Assembly: GCA_902491215.1 (NCBI GenBank)
Contig: CABUGV010000026.1
Location: forward strand, 1 to 49,342
DNA: 49,342 nt
Reading direction: 5' to 3'
Origin: 43-108 sp001915545
Lineage (GTDB): Bacteria; Bacteroidota; Bacteroidia; Bacteroidales; Bacteroidaceae
This document shows positions 34,683 through 43,992 of the stretch, in pieces. The notes beneath the pieces were generated by a model. The model saw only the letters and a program-made list of their open reading frames with translations, made no database searches and had not been told where the DNA came from. Made by a program: the position numbers and the translations under genes. Position 1 is the first letter of the stretch. Each line of letters starts with the position of its first letter.

Positions 34683-35905
34683 TCAGGAAACACTACCCTT
34701 TTCAGTATGTTGTTCATAAAAGCTATAGCAATTCCGTAATTTGTCATTGCCACGCCCTGTTCGCGCGCTTTTTCCACTCTCGAAAGCACCAGTCGGCGGT
34801 TGAACATGCACGCACCGCAGTGTATAATCAGGTCATACGGACTCAAGTCTTCCGGAAACTCATTTCCAGATGCGTGTTCAATATGCACGCCTTCGCCGGC
34901 GAAACGTTTCAGCAGTCGTGGCAGTTTCACACGCCCTATGTCTTCATTCTGCGGTGTGTGGGTACATGCCTCTGCAATAAGCACACGCGAACCCTCTTTC
35001 AGCTGCGCCAGCTTCTGAGCACCCTCCACAAATATGCCTATATCGCCCTTCACTCTGGCAAACAGCACCGAAAATGAAGTCAGCATAGATTCCTTCGGAC
35101 ATATCTCTTCCACCTGTTTGAATACCTGCGAGTCGGTAATGACCAGTCGCGGAGCATCCTTCAGCCGTTCCAGAGTCTCTGCAAAATTGGCCTCCGTACA
35201 GCACACGGCAGTGCATCCCTTGTCGAGCAGGTTTCTCAAAGTCTGCACCTGAGGAAGAATCAACCGTCCGCGCGGAGCTTGCGAGTCCTGCGGCATCACC
35301 AGAACCACTGTATCACCGGCCCCCACCAGATTGCCCGTTATGTCGACAATCTCAGCCTTGTCCTTCAGCTTCTCCGCGACAAGTTTCTTAAGAGCATCTA
35401 TGCCGGTTCTGCTCTCCGAGGAAACTTCCAAAACACTGCCACCAGCGCATGTTCCCAGCACATCAGCAATGCGCTTGCGATTCTCCTCTGTTCCGGCCAT
35501 GTCAGCCTTGTTTATTACAACAACTGTCGGCACCTGCTTTTTCTTCATGGCCTCCAGCCAAGCCACCTCTTCGTCCAAGTCCGATGCATCATCTGCTGCA
35601 ACTACCATCAAGGCCATATCTGCAGCATCCACAGTCTTCTGCGTAGCCTTGACCCTCAGTTCGCCTATTGTCTCAGCCTTATCGTCAAATCCGGCAGTGT
35701 CAACCAGCACGCAAGCTCCAAGTCCCGGCATCTCTATATTTCGGTATACCGCATCAGCCGTAGTACCCGGAACGTCGGACACAATCGACGCCTCGTATCC
35801 GCATATACCATTAAGCAAAGACGATTTTCCACTGTTCCTCTTGCCGTACAGCCCTATGTGCAGTCTCAGCGAGCGCGGTGTCGAGTCCTTTTTCTCCATA
35901 CGCAA
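34679..35905 (-). CDS. hydF: [FeFe]-hydrogenase maturation GTPase HydF
   Basis: 408 residues. The GTPase domain has G1 GKRNSGKS (residues 21-28), G2 at GTTADAV, G3 DTAGFDD (69-75) and G4 NKAD. The C-terminal cluster domain has the HydF ligands C314-T-H316 and H362-C363-GA-C366. HydF is the scaffold on which the 2Fe subcluster is assembled by HydE and HydG before delivery to the hydrogenase. The gene starts 10 bases after hydG. An alternative start two codons later (35899) is equally plausible. Confidence 0.95.
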   Translation of the reverse strand: MRMEKKDSTPRSLRLHIGLYGKRNSGKSSLLNGICGYEASIVSDVPGTTADAVYRNIEMPGLGACVLVDTAGFDDKAETIGELRVKATQKTVDAADMALMVVAADDASDLDEEVAWLEAMKKKQVPTVVVINKADMAGTEENRKRIADVLGTCAGGSVLEVSSESRTGIDALKKLVAEKLKDKAEIVDITGNLVGAGDTVVLVMPQDSQAPRGRLILPQVQTLRNLLDKGCTAVCCTEANFAETLERLKDAPRLVITDSQVFKQVEEICPKESMLTSFSVLFARVKGDIGIFVEGAQKLAQLKEGSRVLIAEACTHTPQNEDIGRVKLPRLLKRFAGEGVHIEHASGNEFPEDLSPYDLIIHCGACMFNRRLVLSRVEKAREQGVAMTNYGIAIAFMNNILKRVVFPD

Positions 35906-35915
35906 ACATCAGGGG

Positions 35916-37337
35916 TTAGAATCTGAAATCCCTCTTGCCGTGGTCAATTTCAGCAAGAAAATCAATGGCTCTCTGTCTTATCTTCTCATTCGGAACCTTC
36001 TGAATCTCGCGTGCGATGACAGGCAGTCCCACTTCGCGGGTCTTCTCCGACGCATAGTCTGTCAAGTACTCCTTCAGCGTCATTATGGCGTTCGGAGTAC
36101 AGCAGTTTGCAATCTGTCCGTTCTTTACGAGTTTCATGAATCTGTCGCCCGTACGTCCTTCTCTGTAGCAGGCTGTACAGAAACTAGGAATGTAACCCAG
36201 TTCAAGAAGCCAACGCACAATCTCGTCGAGGCTTCGTCTGTCGGTCACGTCAAACTGAGCCGAGTTGTCTTCTTCCTTCTCTTCTTCCACATATCCGCCC
36301 ACGCTCGTTCTCGAACCGCCGCTTATCTGCGAAACGCCCAGTTCGAGTGCCCTCTCGCGATTCTTCTTGCTCTCACGCGTAGAGATAATCATACCCGTGT
36401 ACGGCACGGCAATACGTATCACAGCCACCATCTTGTGGAATATCTCGTCAGGCACACAGTTCTCGAAGTCTGCCACATCGATATCGTCCGCAGCACAAAG
36501 TCGTGGTACACTGATGGTGTGAGGTCCTACGCCGAAACGCTCTTCAAGGTGCTCAGCATGCATTATCAGTCCTGCGAAGTCGTATTTGTATGTTTCCAAT
36601 CCGAACAGCACACCTATGCCCACATCGTCAATTCCGGCCTCCATGGCCCTGTCCATAGCCTCCGTGTGGTATTCGTAGTTGCTCTTCGGACCTGTCGGGT
36701 GCAGTTTTTCATAGTCAGCCTTGTTGTATGTCTCCTGAAACAGGATGTACGTACCGATTCCAGCATCTTTCAGACGGCGGTAGTTCTCCACCGTTGTCGC
36801 AGCTATGTTCACGTTCACACGTCTAATAGCCCCGTTCTTATGATGAATGCTGTAGATGGTGTTTATGCTCTCCAGCACGTATTCCAACGAGTTCATCGTA
36901 GGGTGCTCGCCAAGTTCGATAGCCAGACGTTTGTGTCCCATGTCCTGAAGTGCAATCACCTCGGCCTTTATCTCTTCCTGCGTCAGTTTCTTTCTTCTTA
37001 TATCCTTGTTCTTTGCGTGGTAAGGACAGTATATACATCCGTTCACGCAGTAGTTCGACAAATACAGTGGAGCGAACAGCACGATTCTGTTTCCGTACAG
37101 TTCGTTCTTGATTTCCCTTGCCAGCTCGAAAGTCTTCTCGTTTATCTCAGCATCCGTACATTCCAGCAGAGTCAGCGCCTCTCTGTGCGAAATGCCCTTC
37201 TTGTTCCTGGCCTTTGCGAGTATTTCCTCAAGCAGTGCCTTGTTGTCCTTGTTCTTCTCGGCAAAAGCCACAGTCTCGAGTATTTCCTCATGATTGATGA
37301 ATTCTCCGGCAACAGCCGAACCCATATCGTATTTCAT
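35916..37337 (-). CDS. hydG: [FeFe]-hydrogenase radical SAM maturase HydG (tyrosine lyase)
   Basis: 473 residues. The radical SAM cysteines are Cys97, Cys101 and Cys104 (NYCVNGCIYCPYH). The C-terminal auxiliary cluster motif is also present (FCTACYREGRTGDRFM, followed by NGQIANCCTPNA). HydG cleaves tyrosine to p-cresol, CO and cyanide and makes the Fe(CO)2CN synthon of the H-cluster. It lies between hydE (68 bases upstream) and hydF (10 bases downstream). The reading frame of 673 codons on the opposite strand is a coding shadow. Confidence 0.96.
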   Translation of the reverse strand: MKYDMGSAVAGEFINHEEILETVAFAEKNKDNKALLEEILAKARNKKGISHREALTLLECTDAEINEKTFELAREIKNELYGNRIVLFAPLYLSNYCVNGCIYCPYHAKNKDIRRKKLTQEEIKAEVIALQDMGHKRLAIELGEHPTMNSLEYVLESINTIYSIHHKNGAIRRVNVNIAATTVENYRRLKDAGIGTYILFQETYNKADYEKLHPTGPKSNYEYHTEAMDRAMEAGIDDVGIGVLFGLETYKYDFAGLIMHAEHLEERFGVGPHTISVPRLCAADDIDVADFENCVPDEIFHKMVAVIRIAVPYTGMIISTRESKKNRERALELGVSQISGGSRTSVGGYVEEEKEEDNSAQFDVTDRRSLDEIVRWLLELGYIPSFCTACYREGRTGDRFMKLVKNGQIANCCTPNAIMTLKEYLTDYASEKTREVGLPVIAREIQKVPNEKIRQRAIDFLAEIDHGKRDFRF

Positions 37338-37405
37338 ATCGTCGTTTTTTGATATAGCTTAAACATAAAAATCAAATACAAATTCTCCCGCAAACAGCAG
37401 TCTTC

Positions 37406-38476
37406 TCAGCGCGGATCCAGACAATCGCCACGCCCCCAGTCCACCGTGTAGCCTATCGCGGCAAGCCTCTCCTTGAGCTCCTCCAGCCCTTCGATGCTCT
37501 CCAGTCCGGTATTGGCCTTGTTGTCGTAGATGGAGTATTTTGCCCTCTGCTCCTTCGGCGAAATGTTCGGCATCAGCACGTTTGCACCGGCCATAATGCC
37601 CTTCTCACGTCCCTTCGCATCAAGCGTTGCCAAAGCCGTTGTAGCAGGTATGTTTGCCCTTGGGAACATTATTCTCACCACCGAGATAAGCGAAAGCGTT
37701 CTCTCCACCGAACCCTTCGGCTCATGCTCGAAAGGAGTGCCGTGTGCAGGAATGAAAGGTCCTATGCCGACCATCTCCGGACGGAGTTCCTGCAGAAACA
37801 TCAGGTCGTCGGCCAGCGTGGCAGGCGTCTGTCCCGGTGAACCAATCATCATGCCTGCACCTGTTTGGAATCCCAGACGCTTCAGCGTGTGCAGGCAAGC
37901 TACACGGGCATCTCTCGACATCGTCTGCGGATGCAGCCTTGCATAGTGGTCGGCGTTGTATGTCTCGTGTCTAAGCAGATATCTGTCCGCACCGGCATCC
38001 TTGAACCTGCGGTACGAAACCTTGTCTCTCTCGCCCAGCGAAAGGGTCACAGCCACACCGGCAAACCGCTTCTTAATCTCGCGGACCACATCGGCCACCC
38101 ACTCATCCGTCAGCGCCAGATCCTCACCGCCCTGCAGCACAAAAGTGCGCAGTCCCAGCTCATATCCCGCCTCGCATCGCTCCAAAATCTCCTCGCGGGA
38201 AAGTCTGTATCTCTGTGCATCCTTGTTCGATGCCCTCAATCCGCAGTACAGACAGTCGTTCTTGCAAAAGCTCGAAATCTCAATCAGCCCGCGCAGAAAC
38301 ACCCTGCGTCCGAACGTCCGGCGGGCAATATCTCCAGCCATGTCCGATGCAACGGCGTTCAGCACCGACGGCTCTGCCGACATCAGACAAGCAAATTCCT
38401 CACGGTACAGTTTGACACCGCTGTCCAGTTTCTCAAGCAGCGACCTCAAACGACTTTCCTCACCATTAAAAAACAT
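37406..38476 (-). CDS. hydE: [FeFe]-hydrogenase radical SAM maturase HydE
   Basis: 356 residues. The radical SAM motif is Cys71, Cys75 and Cys78 (SSFCKNDCLYCGLR). The family context LREETYN-like appears as LLRHETYNADHYARLHP, and MIGSPGQTP follows as expected. HydE works on the dithiomethylamine/iron synthon during H-cluster assembly. It is the first gene of the leftward hyd operon, with a -7 box just upstream. Its G+C content is visibly higher than that of the left part of the window. Confidence 0.95.
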   Translation of the reverse strand: MFFNGEESRLRSLLEKLDSGVKLYREEFACLMSAEPSVLNAVASDMAGDIARRTFGRRVFLRGLIEISSFCKNDCLYCGLRASNKDAQRYRLSREEILERCEAGYELGLRTFVLQGGEDLALTDEWVADVVREIKKRFAGVAVTLSLGERDKVSYRRFKDAGADRYLLRHETYNADHYARLHPQTMSRDARVACLHTLKRLGFQTGAGMMIGSPGQTPATLADDLMFLQELRPEMVGIGPFIPAHGTPFEHEPKGSVERTLSLISVVRIMFPRANIPATTALATLDAKGREKGIMAGANVLMPNISPKEQRAKYSIYDNKANTGLESIEGLEELKERLAAIGYTVDWGRGDCLDPR

Positions 38477-38506
38477 TCTGCAATCACATTAAATTTATAT
38501 CAGCTG

Positions 38507-38514
38507 CAAATATA
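38507..38514 (-). promoter_or_regulatory. hydE: -7 box (TATATTTG) of the hydEGF operon
   Basis: Exact consensus on the minus strand, about 30 bases before the hydE ATG. A TTG upstream (38544-38542) is farther than ideal. Confidence 0.55.
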
Positions 38515-38635
38515 GCTCATTTCATAATTATTTTGTTCCTGCAAAACGCCAGGAACTGCCCATAAACCAGTAAAATCACCAAGAAAAATGCATCTGGACG
38601 CAAAATAGTATTCCTGCGAGCGCTCACGACATCAA

Positions 38636-38673
38636 TTGCGGGCGCTCGGAAAATTATCCGCACGCGCCCGCAA
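38636..38673. repeat. G+C-rich inverted repeat, 10-bp perfect stem
   Basis: TTGCGGGCGC (38636-38645) and GCGCCCGCAA (38664-38673) are perfect complements. An inner CGGA/TCCG pair (38647-38650, 38657-38660) can extend the structure. On the plus strand CTTTTTCC follows, but no plus-strand gene precedes it. Nearby GCGAGCGCTC (38617-38626) is similar in content. Confidence 0.7.
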
Positions 38674-38828
38674 CTTTTTCCTTGAGCCCTCGCAATAGTC
38701 ATTTGTCTTAACAATCGTGAGTTCTGCACTGCGAACAGATGAAAAAGATTGTTCGGACAAATGGAACAAATTCTATTGACAAGTTAGAAATACAGATTAA
38801 TGCGATGTTTCGGACAGTCTTCGCATTC

Positions 38829-40181
38829 TTAGATGTTACGTCTCAAAATACGCGGGAACTGCCATGCAAATATAAGCGTACACAAAACGGCAGCTGTTGC
38901 GTCAGATATTGCTTCGGCTGCAAAAACGCCTTCCAGGCCTACTATACGCGCCAGCAGGAGTACAAGAGGAATAAGCAGTATGATTTTACGCAACAGGGCA
39001 ATGAATACGGAAATTTTCGCCTGTCCCAAAGCCACAAACATGTTCTGGCATGCACGCTGAAGTCCGAAGATGGACATTCCGGCAAGGAACAACGGCATAT
39101 ATTGCCCAACGACATTTATCAGATTTTTGTCTTCGGTAAATGCTGAAGCAACCAGTTCGGGGAAAAATATCATGAACAGCACCAGCAGAAGATTGAAAGT
39201 GAACATAACAAGTACCACAATGCGGAAACATTCTTTCACACGGGCATTGTTGCCGTGGCCGTAGTTGTAGCTTGCAACAGGTACAAAACCTTGTGAGAAA
39301 CCAACGAGAGGAACGCTGACAACAAGCATGGCGCTCTGCATGATGGCAAGTGCACTGACGTAGATGTCTCCGAAATACACCAGCGAACTGTTCAGCACGA
39401 AACCGACAAGACTCTCTGTGCTCGACATGATGAACGGCGAAACACCCAGTCCCATGATGGCAAGAACCACACTTCGTTCGAGGCCGATGTTCTCACGACG
39501 CAGTCTCAGTGTAGCTTTTTTCGACGTAAGGAACTCCATCACCCACACGGCACTCGCAGCCTGTGAGATAACAGTGGCAATTGCAGCTCCCTTAACTCCC
39601 ATGCCGAACACAAATATGAACAGGGGGTCGAGTACAATATTGAGCACCGCACCGATTACTACCGAAAACATGGCCACTCCAGGACGCCCCTGAGTGTTGA
39701 TGAAAGGATTCAGTCCCAGAGCCAACTGTACGAATACCGTACCCGACAGATAAACCGTGAGATAATCAACAGCATAGACAATAGTGTGGTCAGAAGCTCC
39801 AATCAGATATAGCAACGGTTTCATATAGCCATAAACGGCTACCATAAACACAACACTGAATATCAGCAACAACATAAAACCATTTCCCAACAGTTTTTCC
39901 GCACGCTGACGGTCGCCCTGTCCCAGTGCAATGGCAGCCAGCGGTGCACCACCGCCCCCTACAAATGCCGAACAGGCAGAAATGAGCATGATAATGGAAC
40001 CGGTCACACCGATGCCGGCAAGGGCATCAGAGCCGTATGTCGGTATATGACCTATATATATACGGTCGACAATATTGTAAAGCAGATTGACAATCTGTGC
40101 GGCAACGGCCGGCAGTGCCATACGGAAAATCAACGGGAGCATACGATCCGTACCCAACCGCTCCTCATAATTGTTTGCCAT
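38829..40181 (-). CDS. MATE family efflux transporter
   Basis: 450 residues from the ATG at 40181 (MANNYEERLGTDRMLP); the TTG two codons earlier is not needed. About 12 membrane helices. MATE features include the start RMLPLIFRMALPAVAAQIVNL, then VDRIYIGHI and ALNPFINTQGRP, and in the second half VSVPLVGFSQGFVPVASYN. MATE proteins export cationic drugs or metabolites using Na+ or H+ gradients. Its substrate here is unknown. It is transcribed toward, but separated from, the hyd operon. Confidence 0.92.
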   Translation of the reverse strand: MANNYEERLGTDRMLPLIFRMALPAVAAQIVNLLYNIVDRIYIGHIPTYGSDALAGIGVTGSIIMLISACSAFVGGGGAPLAAIALGQGDRQRAEKLLGNGFMLLLIFSVVFMVAVYGYMKPLLYLIGASDHTIVYAVDYLTVYLSGTVFVQLALGLNPFINTQGRPGVAMFSVVIGAVLNIVLDPLFIFVFGMGVKGAAIATVISQAASAVWVMEFLTSKKATLRLRRENIGLERSVVLAIMGLGVSPFIMSSTESLVGFVLNSSLVYFGDIYVSALAIMQSAMLVVSVPLVGFSQGFVPVASYNYGHGNNARVKECFRIVVLVMFTFNLLLVLFMIFFPELVASAFTEDKNLINVVGQYMPLFLAGMSIFGLQRACQNMFVALGQAKISVFIALLRKIILLIPLVLLLARIVGLEGVFAAEAISDATAAVLCTLIFAWQFPRILRRNI

Positions 40182-41077
40182 GTTCAAAAATTGTGTGTAT
40201 GTGTTGTATCTTTATCTAACCTAAAAACCTTTCGAGCTATCACATGTCCTGCATCCTTCGGAAAAATCTGTCATTCTGACTTCACCTCACCGTAACAGCA
40301 GTTCTTTTTCAATTTCAGTGGCAAAGTTACGCATAATACAAATACTACGGAACATCACACCATGTTTAACCCGAGTTTAACATGCAGTATGGAATATGTT
40401 CCAATCTGTATCTAACTATCATGTCCTAATACACCTAAAGATAGACTAACAAATTTCTGCCAAGTAACATAATACAAAGAAACTGAAAGGCCATAGAAAA
40501 CAATGATTTTCATATGAGCAACAAAGAATATAAGTAAGATCATATCAAAGCGCCAAAGAAGATTTGTCAAAGAGTACAAATGGCACATTGGAAGGCACTT
40601 TAAACTGTAAATGTAAGATTAAAGAATATTATAATATTAAATGCCACAGAGTTTAAGTAAAAAACTTCAAAGCCGATATAGAACGACATCTGCTTACTGG
40701 CGATTACTAACTCAAAGCATGTTACATCAGACCGCTATATGAAACACCATAATAAGATAAATTCGACAAGAACCATATTATTTCGCCATTGATGTACTTA
40801 TGTCATCCGGTGACACTCCCTGAATGGAATGAGTTCCAAAGTGGCACTATTAGTTGGCACTCATCAGGTGTAAGCTCTGCTTTGAACTCATATCAGAAAA
40901 TATGTCAAGAACTAATTTGCAGAAGTCGCATATTTTTTTGAATATTGCAATAAGTTCTGAAATATTCAGATATAGTTTATAAATGACAATTGTCGGCTAT
41001 ACAGATTATTCATATAACGTTCAGAACATAAATGAAAAACAATGGTTTAACCTTAAATATAACCTAAACGAAAAAAT
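40182..41077. other. 896-base gene-free region
   Basis: No supported gene on either strand. The left part should hold the MATE promoter (-7 box at 40322-40329). The middle (about 40430-40900) is A+T-rich with many stops in all frames and no IS ends or clear inverted repeats. The last 100 bases lead into the GH2 gene but show no clean TAnnTTTG box. Confidence 0.5.
40322..40329 (-). promoter_or_regulatory. -7 box (TAACTTTG) of the MATE gene
   Basis: Exact consensus on the minus strand, implying a leader of about 135 bases. No TTG at the ideal spacing. Confidence 0.4.
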
Positions 41078-43843
41078 ATGAGAAAGGTTTTATGTTTGCT
41101 GGCGCTGTTCTCGGGCTTGACATACGCTCAGGAAACTCAATATAAGTACCTGTCAGGTAAAAGTGCAGATGACAATGTAGAATGGGACTTTTTCTGCTCC
41201 AATGGACGGAAAAGCGGAAAATGGGATAAAATCAGGGTGCCGTCGTGCTGGGAGCTGGAGGGCTACGGAAGCTATAATTACGGGCATGACAGAAACAAAG
41301 CATCGGAGATTGGAACATATAAAACCAGATTCACAGTTCCTGAAGACTGGAAAAAGAAACGCATTTTCATTGTTTTTGACGGTTCGATGACTGACACTAA
41401 AGTCAAGGTTAACGGCAAGCAGGCAGGCGCTGTGCATCAGGGTGCTTTCTACCGTTTCAAAAGGGAAATAACATCACTGGTGTCGTTCAAGAAAGAAAAT
41501 GTGCTTGAGGTGGAAGTTTCAAAAATGTCTTCCAACAAAAGTGTGAACGAGGCAGAACGAAATGCTGATTTTTGGGTTTTCGGCGGAATATTCCGACCTG
41601 TGTATCTTGAAGCTGTACCTGAGAATTTCATTGAGTACACCGGAGTTGATGCAAAACATGATGGAACACTGAACCTGGAGGTGAATATCGACAAGGCATC
41701 TGACAAAATAGACATCAGTGCAGACGTATATGACATTAGCACCGGACAGAAGCTCGGCAACATTGGGAAAAATTTCACTGAGAAAAGCAAACAGTTCTTC
41801 CTTTCGGGCAAGATAGCAGGCATTAAGCCGTGGACATGCGAGACACCTAATCTGTACAAGGCTGTAGTAACTGTTTCACGCAACGGAAAGACTATGCATT
41901 CTGTTACCGAAAGAATAGGATTCAGAACCATTCAGGTGAAGGAACGCGACGGAGTATACATCAACGGTGAAAAAGTACGCTTCAAGGGTGTGAACAGGCA
42001 CTGCTTCTGGCCCACAACCGGTCGCACTGTCAGCAGGGAACAGAGTCTCTTGGATGCAGAACTCATAAAGGAAATGAATATGAACGCAGTGAGGATGTCG
42101 CACTATCCGCCAGACAAGCATTTTCTGGAGATATGCGATTCGATAGGATTGTATATCATCGATGAACTCTGTGCATGGCAAAAGCCTCCATACGATACTC
42201 CGGTTGGCACAATTCTGACAAACGAGATGCTTAAGAGAGATATCAATCACCCTTCTATAATTTTCTGGGCAAACGGAAACGAGGGCGGTTTCAACTATGA
42301 TTTAGATCCGTTGTTTGCAGAAATGGACATACAGAAACGTTCTGTGCTCCATCCATGGGGACTGTCGGGCAAGGTGAACACGGCGCACTACATAAACTAT
42401 AATTCCGGAATTAAGAGCATGTTCAACGGCAGAGACATCTTCATGCCGACAGAACTTATTCACGGTCTGTACGACGGCGGACATGGTGCCGGACTTGATG
42501 ACTACTGGAATCTTATGCTCGACAATCCACTTGCAGCAGGAATGTTCCTTTGGGACTTTGCCGACCAAGGCGTGGTGAGAACTGACAAGAACGGAATACT
42601 GGACACCGACAAGGACCACGGTGCGGACGGCATTGTGGGACCATACCGCGAGAAGGAAGGCAGTTTCTACACGGTAAAAGAGATATGGTCGCCGATATAT
42701 GTTGAAAACAGGTATCTGACAGATGAGTGGGACGGTACTATAAATATAGAGAACAGGTATGACTTTACTAATGCAAAGGAATGCAGCTACTCTTTCAGAC
42801 TCGCTGAATATGACGGTTTGTCCGGAATTAAGAAAGAGGCATCTTTCGATATCGAGTCGCCAAACATAGAACCTAGCAACAAAGGGAAACTGAGACTCAA
42901 CTTGCCGGAAAACTGGAAAAAATACGATTTTCTGTATCTCACGATAAAAGACAAGTACGGCAAGGAATTGTTCACATGGGATTTTGAAGTCAATTCACCG
43001 GAACATTTCGTAAACAAGACGCTCAAAACGGCAGATACAGGAAACTGTTCCATAAAAGAAACTGAAGATGCTTTCAAGATGGAAGCCGCCGGTGTATGTG
43101 TCAGTATAGACAAGACGAGCGGACTAATAAAGGAAGTATATTCAAACGGGAAAAATGTGCCGCTGACAAACGGTCCTGTTTATATAACCTACAAGAAACT
43201 GAAGTGCAGAAGCGTAAAAATGAAGGAAGATAACGGATGCAAGATTATAGAAGCTGTGTACAATTTCGATAAGGGTGGCGAAGCATACCGCTTCGCATGG
43301 CGGATGTCGCATGACGGCATTCTTTCTCTCAAATATAGCTACAGACCGCAGGACAGAATAAGGATGTCGGGGGTAACTTTTGATTTTCCAGAAAAGGATA
43401 TTGAGGGTGCTATGATGCTTGCAAACGGTCCGTACAGAGTATACAACAACAGGATGAAAGGCGGAACTGTACAGCTTTGGGACAAGAAGTACAATGATGC
43501 CATAACTGGAGAGGAATGGATATATCCTGAGTTCAAGGGATATTATTCACTGTTCTACGGGATGAGGCTGAAGTGCCCTACTCCATTTGAAATATATTCG
43601 GGAAGCGAAGATCTCACACTTCACTTGTTCACACCGAAACCGCAAAAATTGTATGACGTATCGAAGAATTACACTATTCCGCCATATCCAAAAGGAAACA
43701 TATCATTCATGGACGCCATACCAGCCGTGGGCACAAAGTTCGGTTCGGCAGAAAACTACGGTCCACAATCGCAACCGCACAGATTCAAGAGCTACAGCGG
43801 ACTAAAGAATATGGAAAATACAATATACTTCAAGTTCAACTGA
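41078..43843 (+). CDS. Secreted glycoside hydrolase family 2 enzyme
   Basis: 921 residues with a signal peptide (MRKVLCLLALFSGLTYAQ). GH2 order is clear: sugar-binding jelly-roll (about 20-185, with VPSCWELEGYGSYNYG and NADFWVFGGIFRPVYLE), Ig-like domain (to about 290), TIM barrel (GFRTIQVKERDGVYINGEKV, VNRHCFWPTTGR, MNAVRMSHYPPDKHFLEICD) and C-terminal beta domains. The acid/base is Glu402 in WANGNEGGF and the nucleophile is probably Glu459 in PTELIHG. Being next to the hexuronate pathway, it may be a beta-glucuronidase or beta-galacturonidase, but beta-galactosidase is also possible. It acts in the periplasm or at the surface. Confidence 0.88.
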   Translation: MRKVLCLLALFSGLTYAQETQYKYLSGKSADDNVEWDFFCSNGRKSGKWDKIRVPSCWELEGYGSYNYGHDRNKASEIGTYKTRFTVPEDWKKKRIFIVFDGSMTDTKVKVNGKQAGAVHQGAFYRFKREITSLVSFKKENVLEVEVSKMSSNKSVNEAERNADFWVFGGIFRPVYLEAVPENFIEYTGVDAKHDGTLNLEVNIDKASDKIDISADVYDISTGQKLGNIGKNFTEKSKQFFLSGKIAGIKPWTCETPNLYKAVVTVSRNGKTMHSVTERIGFRTIQVKERDGVYINGEKVRFKGVNRHCFWPTTGRTVSREQSLLDAELIKEMNMNAVRMSHYPPDKHFLEICDSIGLYIIDELCAWQKPPYDTPVGTILTNEMLKRDINHPSIIFWANGNEGGFNYDLDPLFAEMDIQKRSVLHPWGLSGKVNTAHYINYNSGIKSMFNGRDIFMPTELIHGLYDGGHGAGLDDYWNLMLDNPLAAGMFLWDFADQGVVRTDKNGILDTDKDHGADGIVGPYREKEGSFYTVKEIWSPIYVENRYLTDEWDGTINIENRYDFTNAKECSYSFRLAEYDGLSGIKKEASFDIESPNIEPSNKGKLRLNLPENWKKYDFLYLTIKDKYGKELFTWDFEVNSPEHFVNKTLKTADTGNCSIKETEDAFKMEAAGVCVSIDKTSGLIKEVYSNGKNVPLTNGPVYITYKKLKCRSVKMKEDNGCKIIEAVYNFDKGGEAYRFAWRMSHDGILSLKYSYRPQDRIRMSGVTFDFPEKDIEGAMMLANGPYRVYNNRMKGGTVQLWDKKYNDAITGEEWIYPEFKGYYSLFYGMRLKCPTPFEIYSGSEDLTLHLFTPKPQKLYDVSKNYTIPPYPKGNISFMDAIPAVGTKFGSAENYGPQSQPHRFKSYSGLKNMENTIYFKFN

Positions 43844-43929
43844 CATGTGCAGTCTGTTCGACATCGATAGACAAGATGCAGACGTAAGCAGGCATTATGC
43901 AAATAACAGCAAAGAAGATGCAAAATTAA

Positions 43930-43963
43930 GCATATAAGAATATGCCATAATTTCTTACTTTTG
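43930..43963 (+). promoter_or_regulatory. Promoter and operator-like dyad of the hexuronate operon
   Basis: TACTTTTG (43956-43963) is a -7 match 29 bases before the ATG at 43993. Just upstream is a perfect dyad GCATAT-AAGA-ATATGC (43930-43945), placed where a repressor or activator could act. The expected -33 region overlaps the dyad. Confidence 0.5.
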
Positions 43964-43992
43964 CATAACTGATAAAAAAACACACTTATTGT

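Larger units (their letters stand above)
38477..38828. other. 352-base gap between MATE gene and hydE
   Basis: No credible gene; short frames here have no recognisable features. It holds the hydE -7 box at the left and a G+C-rich perfect inverted repeat near the middle (38636-38673). Confidence 0.6.

Noticed and set aside
35331..37352. 673-codon rightward open frame opposite hydG and hydF
   Set aside because: It lies entirely antisense to two strongly conserved genes. Its sequence is low in recognisable structure and rich in His/Ser/Val runs typical of a reverse-strand shadow of G+C-richer coding DNA.
37865..38515. Rightward open frames opposite hydE
   Set aside because: Antisense to a clear radical SAM gene; no family features.
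38517..38729. 70-codon leftward frame between the MATE gene and hydE
   Set aside because: It runs through the inverted repeat and just upstream of the hydE promoter and shows no domain or signal peptide.
40430..40900. Possible IS remnant in the large gap
   Set aside because: No terminal inverted repeats, target duplications or transposase motifs could be found in any frame.
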